A DNA stretch of 7,432 bases from Pseudomonadota bacterium (GCA_022560215.1 JADFTO010000139.1:1-7432); one strand, 5' to 3'. Positions 1 to 5,989 are shown, counted from the stretch's first letter. Notes: a model not told the origin generated them from the letters alone. Program-made: numbers and translations.

Positions 1-1
1 G

Positions 2-46
2 CGCAAACGGGTGCTCAAACGCCTGAATTCACCGTCCACGGCCTGA
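2..46 (+). other. possible 3' end of an upstream CDS
   Basis: One open frame entering the window reads RKRVLKRLNSPSTA and then a TGA stop, 38 nt before fdxA. A basic tail like this would suit the end of an RNA-binding protein, and S4-domain genes are often found upstream of fdxA in alphaproteobacteria. That identification is inference from gene order only. A second frame is open to a stop at 55-57, so even the reading frame is uncertain. Confidence 0.2.
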
Positions 47-84
47 CGCCCACCTGAATATCCAACGCTCAATGGAGACACCCG

Positions 85-420
85 ATGACCTACATCGTTA
101 ATGATAACTGCATCAGGTGCAAGCTGATGGATTGCGTCGAGGTTTGCCCCGTGGATTGTTTCTACGAGGGCGAGAACATGCTGGTCATCCACCCCGACGA
201 ATGCATCGATTGCGGCGTCTGCGAACCCGAATGCCCCGTGGAGGCCATCGTTCCCGACACCGAGCCGGGACTCGAGAAGTGGTTGGAACTCAACGCCGAT
301 TACGCGGAGAAATGGCCGAACATCACCCGCATCGGCACCCCGCCCGAGGATGCGGACGAATGGCGGGGCAAGCCGGACAAGTTCCAGTATTTCAGCTCCA
401 AGCCCGGCAAGGGGGACTGA
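85..420 (+). CDS. fdxA: 7Fe-8S ferredoxin FdxA
   Basis: This is a small cytoplasmic electron carrier of 111 aa, the usual length for Azotobacter FdI-type ferredoxins. The cysteine pattern matches that family. C9, C17 and C50 are placed to bind the [3Fe-4S] cluster, and C21, C40, C43 and C46 the [4Fe-4S] cluster. C12 and C25 correspond to the free cysteines of FdI. The acidic C-terminal half, from about residue 58, is typical of the long FdxA forms. A GGAG ribosome binding site at 74-77 lies 7 nt before the ATG. The gene is followed by carD on the same strand, an arrangement common in alphaproteobacteria. The redox partner cannot be read from the sequence. Confidence 0.96.
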   Translation: MTYIVNDNCIRCKLMDCVEVCPVDCFYEGENMLVIHPDECIDCGVCEPECPVEAIVPDTEPGLEKWLELNADYAEKWPNITRIGTPPEDADEWRGKPDKFQYFSSKPGKGD

Positions 421-442
421 TCGGGGCCCCTTCCGCCTGAAT

Positions 443-470
443 CCGGGCCGGTTTTATTTCCCGGTTTTAT
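443..470 (+). terminator. candidate terminator after fdxA
   Basis: A 5-bp GC stem (CCGGG 443-447 with CCCGG 460-464) is followed directly by TTTTAT. An alternative stem (425-429 with 445-449) is followed by GGTTTTATTT. Both stems are short, so this is a weak intrinsic-terminator candidate. It would separate fdxA from the carD leader. Confidence 0.35.
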
Positions 471-481
471 TGCACTGCACA

Positions 482-651
482 AGGGGCTGTTTTTAGCCCC
501 TGAAATGTGGTATCGTGGCCCTGCCGGCCGTCCTTTGGGCCGGTATTGGTTGTTTGGGTTGAAAGCGGGTTCCGAGGAGCCCGTTTCCTAGATTAAAAGC
601 AGTTCGAACAGTCCTGTCGGGAGACGCCTCGGCACGCGGGGTGCGGAGGCG
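482..651 (+). promoter_or_regulatory. hairpin-rich leader upstream of carD
   Basis: Four inverted repeats lie in series. AGGGGCT 482-488 pairs with 495-501. CCGGCC 524-529 pairs with 538-543. CGGGTTC 566-572 pairs with 577-583 through one G-T pair. CGCCTC 625-630 pairs with 646-651 and encloses an inner GCAC/GTGC stem (632-635 with 641-644). A weak -10-like TATCGT sits at 511-516 with no convincing -35. If transcription starts near there, the carD mRNA has a structured leader of roughly 160 nt. No known riboswitch class is recognised. Confidence 0.3.
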
Positions 652-685
652 AGGGTTATGGATCAGCGAGCGACCAGGAGGAAGA

Positions 686-1192
686 ATGGCCGATAACTTC
701 ATGTGCAACCCGGGCGACTTCGTCGTCTATCCCACCCACGGGGTGGGAAAGGTGGTCGCCATCGAGACCCAGGAAATCGCCGGCTGCGAAATGCAGCTTT
801 TCGTCATTTCATTCGACCGCGACCGAATGACGCTCAGGGTGCCCGTCACCAAGGCCGAGGTGTCGGGCCTGAGGCGATTGAGCACGCGCAAGGTCATGGA
901 AAGCGCGCTCACCACCCTGAAGGGCCGGGCCCGCACCAAGCGCACCATGTGGAGCCGCCGGGCCCAGGAATACGAGGCCAAGATCAATTCGGGCAATCCC
1001 CAGTTCATCGCCGAGGTGGTGCGCGACCTGCACCGCAACGACAGCCAGCCCGAACAGTCCTTCAGCGAGCGCCAGATCTACGAATCCGCCCTCGAAAGGC
1101 TGGCCCTCGAGGTGGCCGCCGTCGAGAAGATCGACAAGGACAAGGCGGAAGAGAAGCTGGAACAGATTCTGACCAGGGATTCCGCGGCCTGA
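686..1192 (+). CDS. carD: CarD/CdnL-family RNA polymerase-binding transcription regulator
   Basis: The product of 168 aa binds the RNA polymerase beta subunit and stabilises open promoter complexes, notably at rRNA and growth-related promoters in characterised relatives. Residues 7-65 form the CarD/TRCF Tudor-like domain, beginning with the typical GDFVVYPTHGVGKV. Residues 67-162 form the helical DNA-binding domain. W89 sits where the family's conserved Trp wedges into the upstream edge of the transcription bubble. The ATG at 686 is chosen because AGGAGG lies at 676-681, just upstream. The in-frame GTG at 641 would add 15 non-conserved residues and lies inside a hairpin. The length is normal for alphaproteobacterial CarD. 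No terminator is evident before the next ORF, 36 nt downstream. Confidence 0.94.
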   Translation: MADNFMCNPGDFVVYPTHGVGKVVAIETQEIAGCEMQLFVISFDRDRMTLRVPVTKAEVSGLRRLSTRKVMESALTTLKGRARTKRTMWSRRAQEYEAKINSGNPQFIAEVVRDLHRNDSQPEQSFSERQIYESALERLALEVAAVEKIDKDKAEEKLEQILTRDSAA

Positions 1193-1228
1193 CTCCCTAG
1201 ACCCTCATCCACGCCGCCCGAGGAGGGG

Positions 1229-1414
1229 ATGGGAGACGTCATCGCAACATTGCGCTCCGGACCCCGGTGTTGGGCCGTGGCCTCCATCCATGGCGAGGCC
1301 GATCGCTTGCGGGCCCTGCATGGCGGACTGGGCCGGCGCATCCTTCCTGGCGGCCCCCTGATCGCCGTCTGCTTCGACGGGGCGGGGGACTTGGCCGACA
1401 GCATCGAGGTTTAG
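1229..1414 (+). pseudogene. truncated metallophosphoesterase-like ORF (61 aa)
   Basis: The frame encodes 61 residues. WAVASIHGEADRLRALHGGL (residues 15-34) resembles the first motif block of calcineurin-like phosphoesterases, normally A-I-G-D-I-H-G followed by a helix. The metal-binding Asp is Ser here, while the His remains. The second block, normally G-D-x-x-D-R-G, is not recognisable. The frame stops at TAG 1412-1414, long before a catalytic domain (about 200 aa) could be completed. AGGAGG at 1221-1226 is very close to the ATG, so translation is possible. It may be a decayed gene remnant or a small leader peptide for the SLOG gene that follows at once in the same frame. The homology call is made by eye. 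Confidence 0.45.
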
Positions 1415-1879
1415 GTGCCCGTCCCCTTCCGGCTCAAGATCGTGTCCGGCGGCCAGACCGGGGTCGACCGGGCGGCCCTGGACGTGGCCCTGGAACTGGG
1501 GCTGGAGGCGGGCGGCTGGGTCCCCCGGGGGCGCCCGGCCGAGGACGGGGTGATCCCGGACCGATACCCGATGGAGGAATGCGCGAGCCCGGCCTACGCC
1601 GAGCGCACCCGCCTCAACGTCCGCGATTCCGACGCCACCCTCGTTTTGACCTGGGGGGCGCCCGAAGGCGGCACGGCGCTGACCATCGGTATCGCCGAGG
1701 AAATGGAGCGGCCGCTCCTGGTCGTCGATCTCGAGGACGCGCCCGCCCCGGCACTGGGCCGCGCCTGGCTCGCCGAGCTGGCCCCGGGCGTCCTCAACGT
1801 CGCCGGCCCGAGGGAAAGCTCGGCCCCGGGAATCCACGGCCAAGCGGCCGACTATCTTAAACGTCTTCTGACGTCCTGA
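1415..1879 (+). CDS. SLOG-fold 'putative molybdenum carrier' (cpYpsA-related) protein
   Basis: The product has 154 aa and one Rossmann-like SLOG domain. The signature SGGQTGVDRAAL lies at residues 11-22, the conserved block R-T-x-x-N-V-R-D-S-D-A-T at about 64-75, and the nucleotide-loop-like GGTALT at 85-90. The C-terminal block LNVAGPRESSAPGIH (127-141) is also typical of the family. The family is named for a structural link to molybdenum cofactor carriers, but SLOG domains more generally bind nucleotide-derived ligands, so substrate and role are unknown. The GTG start follows a stop codon directly, so no upstream start exists in this frame. GAGG at 1406-1409 gives a 5-nt spacing. Translation is probably coupled to the preceding 61-codon ORF. 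The gene converges on the M48 protease gene with a 7-nt gap. Confidence 0.82.
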   Translation: MPVPFRLKIVSGGQTGVDRAALDVALELGLEAGGWVPRGRPAEDGVIPDRYPMEECASPAYAERTRLNVRDSDATLVLTWGAPEGGTALTIGIAEEMERPLLVVDLEDAPAPALGRAWLAELAPGVLNVAGPRESSAPGIHGQAADYLKRLLTS

Positions 1880-1886
1880 ATGAGCA

Positions 1887-3353
1887 CTAGTCGCGGACGG
1901 TCTTGACCCGGCTTCCGGGCGTCAGGGGCTGGCCCCTCGCCAGCCCGTTCAGGGTCTCGAACCTTTCCAGCCGGAAATTCTCGAACGGCATGCGGGCGGC
2001 CAGGCCCGCCGCCGTGTCGCCCGGCCCGACGTCGATGACGGCCAGGCGCAGGGGCCGGATGGCCCGGGCCTCTTTCAGGGTGAGGCGGCGGAAGCTGTAA
2101 GTGGCGCGCCGCAGGTCCGTGGCCAGGCGGCGGGTCCACTCGGGCGGCGTCAGGAAGCGGAAGCGGAAAATCCGTTTCCCGCCGCCCCGGATGGCCACCA
2201 GGCGCAGGTCCCTGGCCCCGTTGCGGGTCTGCGTGCGCCCGTGGCCGGTGGCCGCTTCCATGCCGTTGACGTCGATGATCTCCACGTCCCTCAAGGTGTA
2301 TCTCCGGCCCCAGTCGCGGACCAGGTAGGCAGTGAGCGACGTCACCGCCTTCTCCGCCATGTCGAAGGCGATGATGGACTTCCCGGGTCCGCGGGCGATC
2401 ACCTTGTCGGGGCTGTTGAACATGACGAAGCCCGGCGGAACCTCGAACCGGAAGCGGAGTTCACGATGGGCGAATTCGCGGCCCCGCCTGACCCCTTGGG
2501 CGACGTCGTCGCCGAAGACCATGCCGTCGATGCGCTCGAGATAGGCGTCGCGCTCCACCCTCAATGCGCCCCCGGGCGCGATCCGGGCCAGCCTGATGGC
2601 CTGGTTGACGCGGTCCTCGGTGCGCGGGTGGGTGGACATGATGTTGAAGGATTTCTCCTTGCCCGGATCACCCGATAACGCCGCCTCCAGCCTGTCGTTG
2701 GCCTGCAGCTTGCGGAGGAAGCTGGTCATGGCGGCAGGGTCGTAGCCGGCGCGGGCCAGGTAGCGGACGCCCAGCATGTCGGCCTCCAGTTCCTGCTCGC
2801 GGGAGAACGCCTGCAGATAGGCCTGGGTGCCGAAAGACGCGATGTTGCCGATGCCGGGCGGCGCCCCCAGGGCACCGCCGATGGCGCCGAGGATGTTCAG
2901 CCCCAGGTTCGCGGCCACGGCCTTGCTGTAGCGCTCCGCCGTGTGGCGGGCCACCGAGTGGCCGATCTCGTGGGCGAGCACGCCCGCCATCTCCGCTTCG
3001 TTGTCGGCCAGCGCCAGCAGCCCGCGGGTGATGTAGATGTATCCGCCGGGAAGGGCGAAGGCGTTGACGGCATCGTCGTTCAGCGTGGTGATGGTGTAGG
3101 GGAAGTCCGGGGTCTCGGACACCCGGGTCAGCGCCAGCGCCACGCGGCGCACGTAATCGGTGAGGCCCGGGTTCCGGTAAGCGCCGCCGTGCTGCTTGAG
3201 GATCTTGGGATGTTCCTTGGCGCCGACCTCCATCTCGTCGGCCCGGGACATGAAGGCGGTGAAGCTCTCCTTGCCGGTGGCCGGATTGACCGAACACCCG
3301 GAAAGGCCCAGCAGGGGCAGGATCAGGACGAGGGCGCCGAGGAAGCGTTTCAT
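1887..3353 (-). CDS. M48-family zinc metalloprotease lipoprotein with C-terminal LysM-like region
   Basis: The 488-aa product begins with a lipoprotein signal (KR, then a hydrophobic run) ending in the lipobox L-S-G-C with the lipidated Cys at residue 20. Ser follows, which usually favours outer-membrane retention. The protease domain spans about 40-260. The zinc motif HEIGH is at 128-132, with H128 and H132 as ligands and E129 catalytic. The third-ligand motif E-L-E-A-D is at 188-192. STHPRTEDR (240-248) is typical of BepA/LoiP-like M48 enzymes. Residues about 280-430 form an uncharacterised domain, and 432-486 resemble a LysM fold. The likely role is periplasmic envelope protein quality control, by family. 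The ATG at 3353 is chosen because the signal peptide starts there. No clear ribosome binding site precedes it. It lies 50 nt behind the nuclease-like gene, probably in one transcript. Confidence 0.9.
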   Translation of the reverse strand: MKRFLGALVLILPLLGLSGCSVNPATGKESFTAFMSRADEMEVGAKEHPKILKQHGGAYRNPGLTDYVRRVALALTRVSETPDFPYTITTLNDDAVNAFALPGGYIYITRGLLALADNEAEMAGVLAHEIGHSVARHTAERYSKAVAANLGLNILGAIGGALGAPPGIGNIASFGTQAYLQAFSREQELEADMLGVRYLARAGYDPAAMTSFLRKLQANDRLEAALSGDPGKEKSFNIMSTHPRTEDRVNQAIRLARIAPGGALRVERDAYLERIDGMVFGDDVAQGVRRGREFAHRELRFRFEVPPGFVMFNSPDKVIARGPGKSIIAFDMAEKAVTSLTAYLVRDWGRRYTLRDVEIIDVNGMEAATGHGRTQTRNGARDLRLVAIRGGGKRIFRFRFLTPPEWTRRLATDLRRATYSFRRLTLKEARAIRPLRLAVIDVGPGDTAAGLAARMPFENFRLERFETLNGLARGQPLTPGSRVKTVRD

Positions 3354-3376
3354 GGGACCGTTAATATAGGCCCCCG

Positions 3377-3400
3377 CCCGGGCCGGCGCCATGGCCCGGG
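3377..3400 (-). repeat. GC-rich hairpin between nuclease-like and M48 genes
   Basis: A perfect 8-bp stem (CCCGGGCC 3377-3384 with 3393-3400) and an 8-nt loop begin 3 nt after the upstream gene's stop codon. No T-run follows, so it is not a classical terminator. It could lower read-through or protect mRNA ends between the two cistrons. Confidence 0.4.
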
Positions 3401-3403
3401 GAC

Positions 3404-4165
3404 TCACTCCGCCAGGACCTCGATCTGCTCGGGATGGGTGGCCTCGATGGAGGGGCCGTTGTAGCTCTTCAGCCATCCCCTGACCCTGATCCGCCGGCCC
3501 TTGAGGGCGAGCGGGTCCAGGGCCCGGAACAGCCTCGCGGTGCCGGGCGCGATGGTGACGGTGAAATCGGTGCGCCAGTCGGGGCCGAAGTTCAGGTAGG
3601 TCCGGCCCTTGACCTTGGCCGCGTCCAGCACCCGGCCTTCGACGACCTGGAAGGTGCCGATGGCGCGCTCCGCGTCCTCGGGCGCGATGACGGCGTAGAA
3701 ATCCAGCCCCCAGATGCCCCGCGCCTGGGCCCGGGCCAGGGTTTCCAGTTCCAGCATGTCGGCCACCCGGGCCCGGTTGTCGGGAAAGCTGTAGACCCGG
3801 GCCATCCCGCGCTTCAGCATCTGGCCCTGAATCCAGGTGCCGTCCTCGCCCCAGAGGTGGGCCAGCAGGCGTCCGTGCCGGTCCCGGCGGCGGCCGCCGA
3901 AGGTGAGAGTCACCCTCTTGCCCAGGACCAGGTCTTGCAGCGCCTTCTTGGCCTCCTCGGCCAGGGGCCAGGCCTTGAAGCCGGGCCGGCCGAGGGGCAG
4001 CTTGGGCGCCTGGATGCCGACTAGGCGCACCTGTTCGCCGGCGGGGTGATCGAGAACCACCGTGTCCCCGTCCACCACGCTGGCGACCGAGGCGCCGGTC
4101 TCGGCGGCCCGCACCCCGGCGGGGCCGAGGATAAGCGCGATGACGAGGCATAAGGCGCGTCCCAT
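3404..4165 (-). CDS. secreted thermonuclease (SNase)-fold protein with altered catalytic residues
   Basis: The 253-aa product has a cleavable signal peptide, residues 1-20, ending V-R-A before A-E. The staphylococcal-nuclease OB fold spans about 25-160: VVDGDT (30-35), VRLVGIQAP (46-54), RDRHGRLLA (94-102). Mapped onto staphylococcal nuclease, D34 equals Asp21, R47 equals Arg35 and R99 equals Arg87. However, Q52 replaces Asp40 and K55 replaces the general-base Glu43, so classical Ca-dependent cleavage is doubtful. Residues about 170-250 look like a second OB-like module, with YLNFG (190-194) and YNGPSIEATHPEQIE (235-249). The protein probably acts in the periplasm and may bind nucleic acid or another ligand rather than cut DNA. 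It is first in a two-gene unit with the M48 protease. A hairpin overlaps its translation start region. Confidence 0.85.
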   Translation of the reverse strand: MGRALCLVIALILGPAGVRAAETGASVASVVDGDTVVLDHPAGEQVRLVGIQAPKLPLGRPGFKAWPLAEEAKKALQDLVLGKRVTLTFGGRRRDRHGRLLAHLWGEDGTWIQGQMLKRGMARVYSFPDNRARVADMLELETLARAQARGIWGLDFYAVIAPEDAERAIGTFQVVEGRVLDAAKVKGRTYLNFGPDWRTDFTVTIAPGTARLFRALDPLALKGRRIRVRGWLKSYNGPSIEATHPEQIEVLAE

Positions 4166-4168
4166 GGT

Positions 4169-4185
4169 CCCGCCAGGATGGCGGG
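4169..4185 (-). promoter_or_regulatory. hairpin over the translation start of the nuclease-like gene
   Basis: A perfect 7-bp stem (CCCGCCA 4169-4175 with TGGCGGG 4179-4185) has a 3-nt loop and ends 3 nt before the start codon at 4165. The only purine-rich stretch that might serve as a ribosome binding site, GGCGGG, lies inside the stem. If folded, it would limit initiation. Confidence 0.4.
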
Positions 4186-4230
4186 TCCGGGGCGCAACGG
4201 ATAGGGAATTTTGGCGGGGCCTCGATTGGA

Positions 4231-4255
4231 GCGAATTCCATTCAAGTGGAATCGC
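4231..4255. repeat. intergenic palindrome 1
   Basis: ATTCCA 4235-4240 pairs with TGGAAT 4247-4252 around a 6-nt loop. The stem is extended by GCG 4231-4233 with CGC 4253-4255 past one bulged A. The core TTCCA-N6-TGGAA recurs in the next palindrome. It resembles dispersed intergenic palindromes of alphaproteobacteria, though copy number cannot be seen here. Confidence 0.5.
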
Positions 4256-4301
4256 GTCTTAATTCTGCCTCTGGCCGCTCGAGCGCCGCTGGGGCCTTAT
4301 C

Positions 4302-4328
4302 GCATGTTTCCACTAACGTGGAAAATGC
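4302..4328. repeat. intergenic palindrome 2
   Basis: TTTCCAC 4307-4313 pairs with GTGGAAA 4318-4324 around TAAC. GCAT 4302-4305 pairs with ATGC 4325-4328 past one bulged G. It shares the TTCCA-N6-TGGAA core with palindrome 1, suggesting common origin. Confidence 0.5.
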
Positions 4329-4339
4329 TCTAAACCGTC

Positions 4340-4374
4340 ATTCGAATCCGCTTGGCGCTTTCGGCGCCTCGAAT
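4340..4374. repeat. intergenic palindrome 3
   Basis: GGCGC 4354-4358 pairs with GCGCC 4364-4368. An outer pair, ATTCGA 4340-4345 with TCGAAT 4369-4374, is separated from it by an 8-nt one-sided loop. With palindromes 1 and 2 it fills most of the otherwise gene-free gap between the divergent nuclease-like and pip genes. Confidence 0.4.
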
Positions 4375-4427
4375 TTCAAACCGAGACCCGAGCGGGATTT
4401 TCTCCACCCATATCCCCATGCCGCCAC

Positions 4428-4456
4428 TTCCCTAACCCGGGGCGGCGCACTATAAA
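4428..4456 (+). promoter_or_regulatory. candidate pip promoter
   Basis: TATAAA at 4451-4456 is a good -10-like hexamer. TTCCCT at 4428-4433, 17 nt upstream, is a poor -35. A start site about 7 nt downstream would fall at or next to the pip ATG, giving a nearly leaderless mRNA. Only AAGG (4455-4458) could act as a ribosome binding site. Confidence 0.35.
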
Positions 4457-4464
4457 GGCCGGCC

Positions 4465-5421
4465 ATGGACTCCATCAGCGAGCGGATCGACCTCTTCCCC
4501 AGGATCGAGCCCTTCGAGCAGGGCGAACTGGACTTGGACGCCACCCACTCGATGTACTGGGAGCAATCGGGCAACCCCGACGGCGCGCCCGTGGTGTTCC
4601 TGCACGGGGGACCGGGCGCCGGGGCGGGACCGGCCCACCGGCGTTTTTTCGATCCCCGCCACTACCGCATCATCGTCTACGACCAGCGCGGCGCCGGCCG
4701 CTCCCGGCCCTACGCCGATGTCGGCGACAACACCACCCAACACCTGATCGCGGACCTGGAGCGCTTGCGCCGGCATCTCGGCGTGGAGCGCTGGCTGGTC
4801 TTCGGCGGCTCCTGGGGCTCGCTTCTGGCCCTGGCCTACGGCATCGAGCATCCCGAGTGCTGCCAGGGCTTCGTGCTGCGCGGCGTTTTCCTGGGCCGGG
4901 ACCATGAACTGGACTGGTTCCTTTACGGCATGAAGGCGGTGTTCCCCGAGGCCTGGCGCGCCTTCGCGGGCTTCCTCCCCGAAGACCAGCAGGGCGACCT
5001 CCTCGGGGCCTATCACCGCCGCCTGACGGATCCGGACCCGGCCCTGCACATGCCCGCGGCCAAGGTATGGAACGGCTACGAGAGCCAGTGCTCGACCCTG
5101 ATGCACGAGGGGCGGGCGGCGTCGGGGCGGGGCGCCCTGGCGCCGGCCCGCATCGAGGCCCATTATTTCCAGAACCGCATGTTCCTTGAAGACGGCTACC
5201 TGCTGGGAAGCTTAAGCGCCTTGCGTGCAATTCCGGCGGTGATCGTGCAGGGGCGCTACGACATGATCTGCCCCATCGCCACCGCCGACGAGCTGTCCCG
5301 GGCCTGGCCCGAGGCCGACTACGTGGTCGTGCCCGACGCCGGTCATTCGGCGCTGGAGCCCGGCATCCGCTCGGCCCTGGTGGCGGCCACCGAATCCTTC
5401 AAGTCCGGGCGGCGTCCTTGA
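4465..5421 (+). CDS. pip: proline iminopeptidase (alpha/beta hydrolase, peptidase family S33)
   Basis: The enzyme removes N-terminal proline from peptides in the cytoplasm. The 318-aa length is normal for bacterial Pip. The oxyanion-hole motif HGGPG is at 47-51, followed by YDQRGAGRS at 72-80. The nucleophile elbow GGSWGS (114-119) gives catalytic S116. The acid is D266 in GRYD and the base H294 in DAGHS. The cap domain, about 145-250, keeps the family blocks W202..E206 and ARIEAHYF (228-235), whose glutamates bind the substrate amino terminus in characterised enzymes. There is no signal peptide. The ATG at 4465 is the first sensible start, and the family-typical segment LFPRIEPFEQGEL follows at once. 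The gene is divergent from the nuclease-like gene. A strong hairpin separates it from the lipid A deacylase gene downstream. Confidence 0.95.
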   Translation: MDSISERIDLFPRIEPFEQGELDLDATHSMYWEQSGNPDGAPVVFLHGGPGAGAGPAHRRFFDPRHYRIIVYDQRGAGRSRPYADVGDNTTQHLIADLERLRRHLGVERWLVFGGSWGSLLALAYGIEHPECCQGFVLRGVFLGRDHELDWFLYGMKAVFPEAWRAFAGFLPEDQQGDLLGAYHRRLTDPDPALHMPAAKVWNGYESQCSTLMHEGRAASGRGALAPARIEAHYFQNRMFLEDGYLLGSLSALRAIPAVIVQGRYDMICPIATADELSRAWPEADYVVVPDAGHSALEPGIRSALVAATESFKSGRRP

Positions 5422-5427
5422 AAGCCG

Positions 5428-5452
5428 CCCCGCTTTGCATATAAAAGCGGGG
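5428..5452 (+). terminator. strong hairpin after pip, possible terminator or start-occluding stem
   Basis: A perfect 9-bp stem (CCCCGCTTT 5428-5436 with AAAGCGGGG 5444-5452) has a 7-nt loop and begins 6 nt after the pip stop. It lacks a following T-run, so intrinsic termination is uncertain. The 3' arm ends 2 nt before an ATG at 5455, so folding would block initiation there but not at the ATG at 5470. A TATAAA (5440-5445) lies across the loop and the 3' arm. Confidence 0.4.
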
Positions 5453-5469
5453 ACATGGGTGAACGGCAA

Positions 5470-5982
5470 ATGAGCATCAGGTGTTTTCATAGGGCACTGG
5501 CCGTGGCGGCATTCCTCGCCGCGGGCGGGGCCGCCGGGGCGGAGGAGCCCGATTTCCTGTCCTTCGGCGCCGGCTACTTCGACTTCAACCGCCAGAAGGA
5601 CGCAGGGGCCGAGTTCCGGCTCGAATACCGCTCCCGGGTCAGGCTCGGGCCCCTCAAGCCGTTCGCCGCCGTGTCCGGGTCCACGTCCGGGCATTACCTG
5701 TTTTCCGGCGGCGTTCTCATGGACCTGTTCTTCGGCCGCCGCGTCGTCGTCACGCCGAGCTTCGCGCCCGGCTACTACACCGGCGGCAACAGCGAGCTTG
5801 ATCTCGGCCACGAGCTGGAATTCCGCTCCCAGATCGAGTTCGCCTACCGCTTCGACGACCGCTCGCGCCTCGGCCTGGCCGTCTCCCACACCTCCAACGC
5901 CAGCATCGCCGACAACAATCCCGGCTCGGAATCGGTGATCCTCTATTATTCCGTTCCCGTGGAGTCCCTTTTCGGGGAGTGA
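5470..5982 (+). CDS. pagL: PagL-type lipid A 3-O-deacylase (acyloxyacyl hydrolase)
   Basis: This is an outer-membrane beta-barrel enzyme that removes the 3-O-linked acyl chain of lipid A, tuning membrane charge and endotoxicity. The 170-aa product starts with a signal peptide (R-C-F-H-R, then an Ala-rich core) with likely cleavage after G-A-A-G-A. The mature part is alternating, aromatic-rich sequence typical of an eight-strand barrel. The PagL active-site block is intact near the C-terminus: H140 and S142 in SHTSN, and E154 after NNPGS. The final strand is VILYYSVPV, followed by a short tail ending in Glu rather than a terminal aromatic. The ATG at 5470 is preferred because GGTGA (5458-5462) lies upstream and the hairpin ending at 5452 leaves it free. 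The ATG at 5455 would add five residues. No lipid A biosynthesis genes are nearby. Confidence 0.85.
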   Translation: MSIRCFHRALAVAAFLAAGGAAGAEEPDFLSFGAGYFDFNRQKDAGAEFRLEYRSRVRLGPLKPFAAVSGSTSGHYLFSGGVLMDLFFGRRVVVTPSFAPGYYTGGNSELDLGHELEFRSQIEFAYRFDDRSRLGLAVSHTSNASIADNNPGSESVILYYSVPVESLFGE

Positions 5983-5989
5983 GGGCGCC

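Noticed and set aside
641..685. GTG start extending CarD by 15 residues
   Set aside because: The GTG lies inside a hairpin and the added residues are not typical of CarD. AGGAGG supports the ATG at 686.
1267..1860. Long Arg/Gly/Pro-rich ORFs on both strands over the SLOG gene
   Set aside because: They are shadow frames of high-G+C coding DNA. The SLOG frame carries clear family motifs.
1861..1874. 5-bp hairpin (ACGTC/GACGT) at the convergent end of the SLOG and M48 genes as a bidirectional terminator
   Set aside because: The stem is short, lies within the last SLOG codons, and is not followed by a T-run on either strand.
3354..4241. N-terminal extension of the M48 frame to 784 codons
   Set aside because: The extra part is Pro/Arg/Gly-rich out-of-frame reading of the nuclease-like gene. 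The real start is at 3353, where a lipoprotein signal peptide begins.
4246..4455. 69-codon plus-strand ORF in the divergent intergenic gap
   Set aside because: It runs through the palindromic repeats, has no ribosome binding site and no recognisable protein features.
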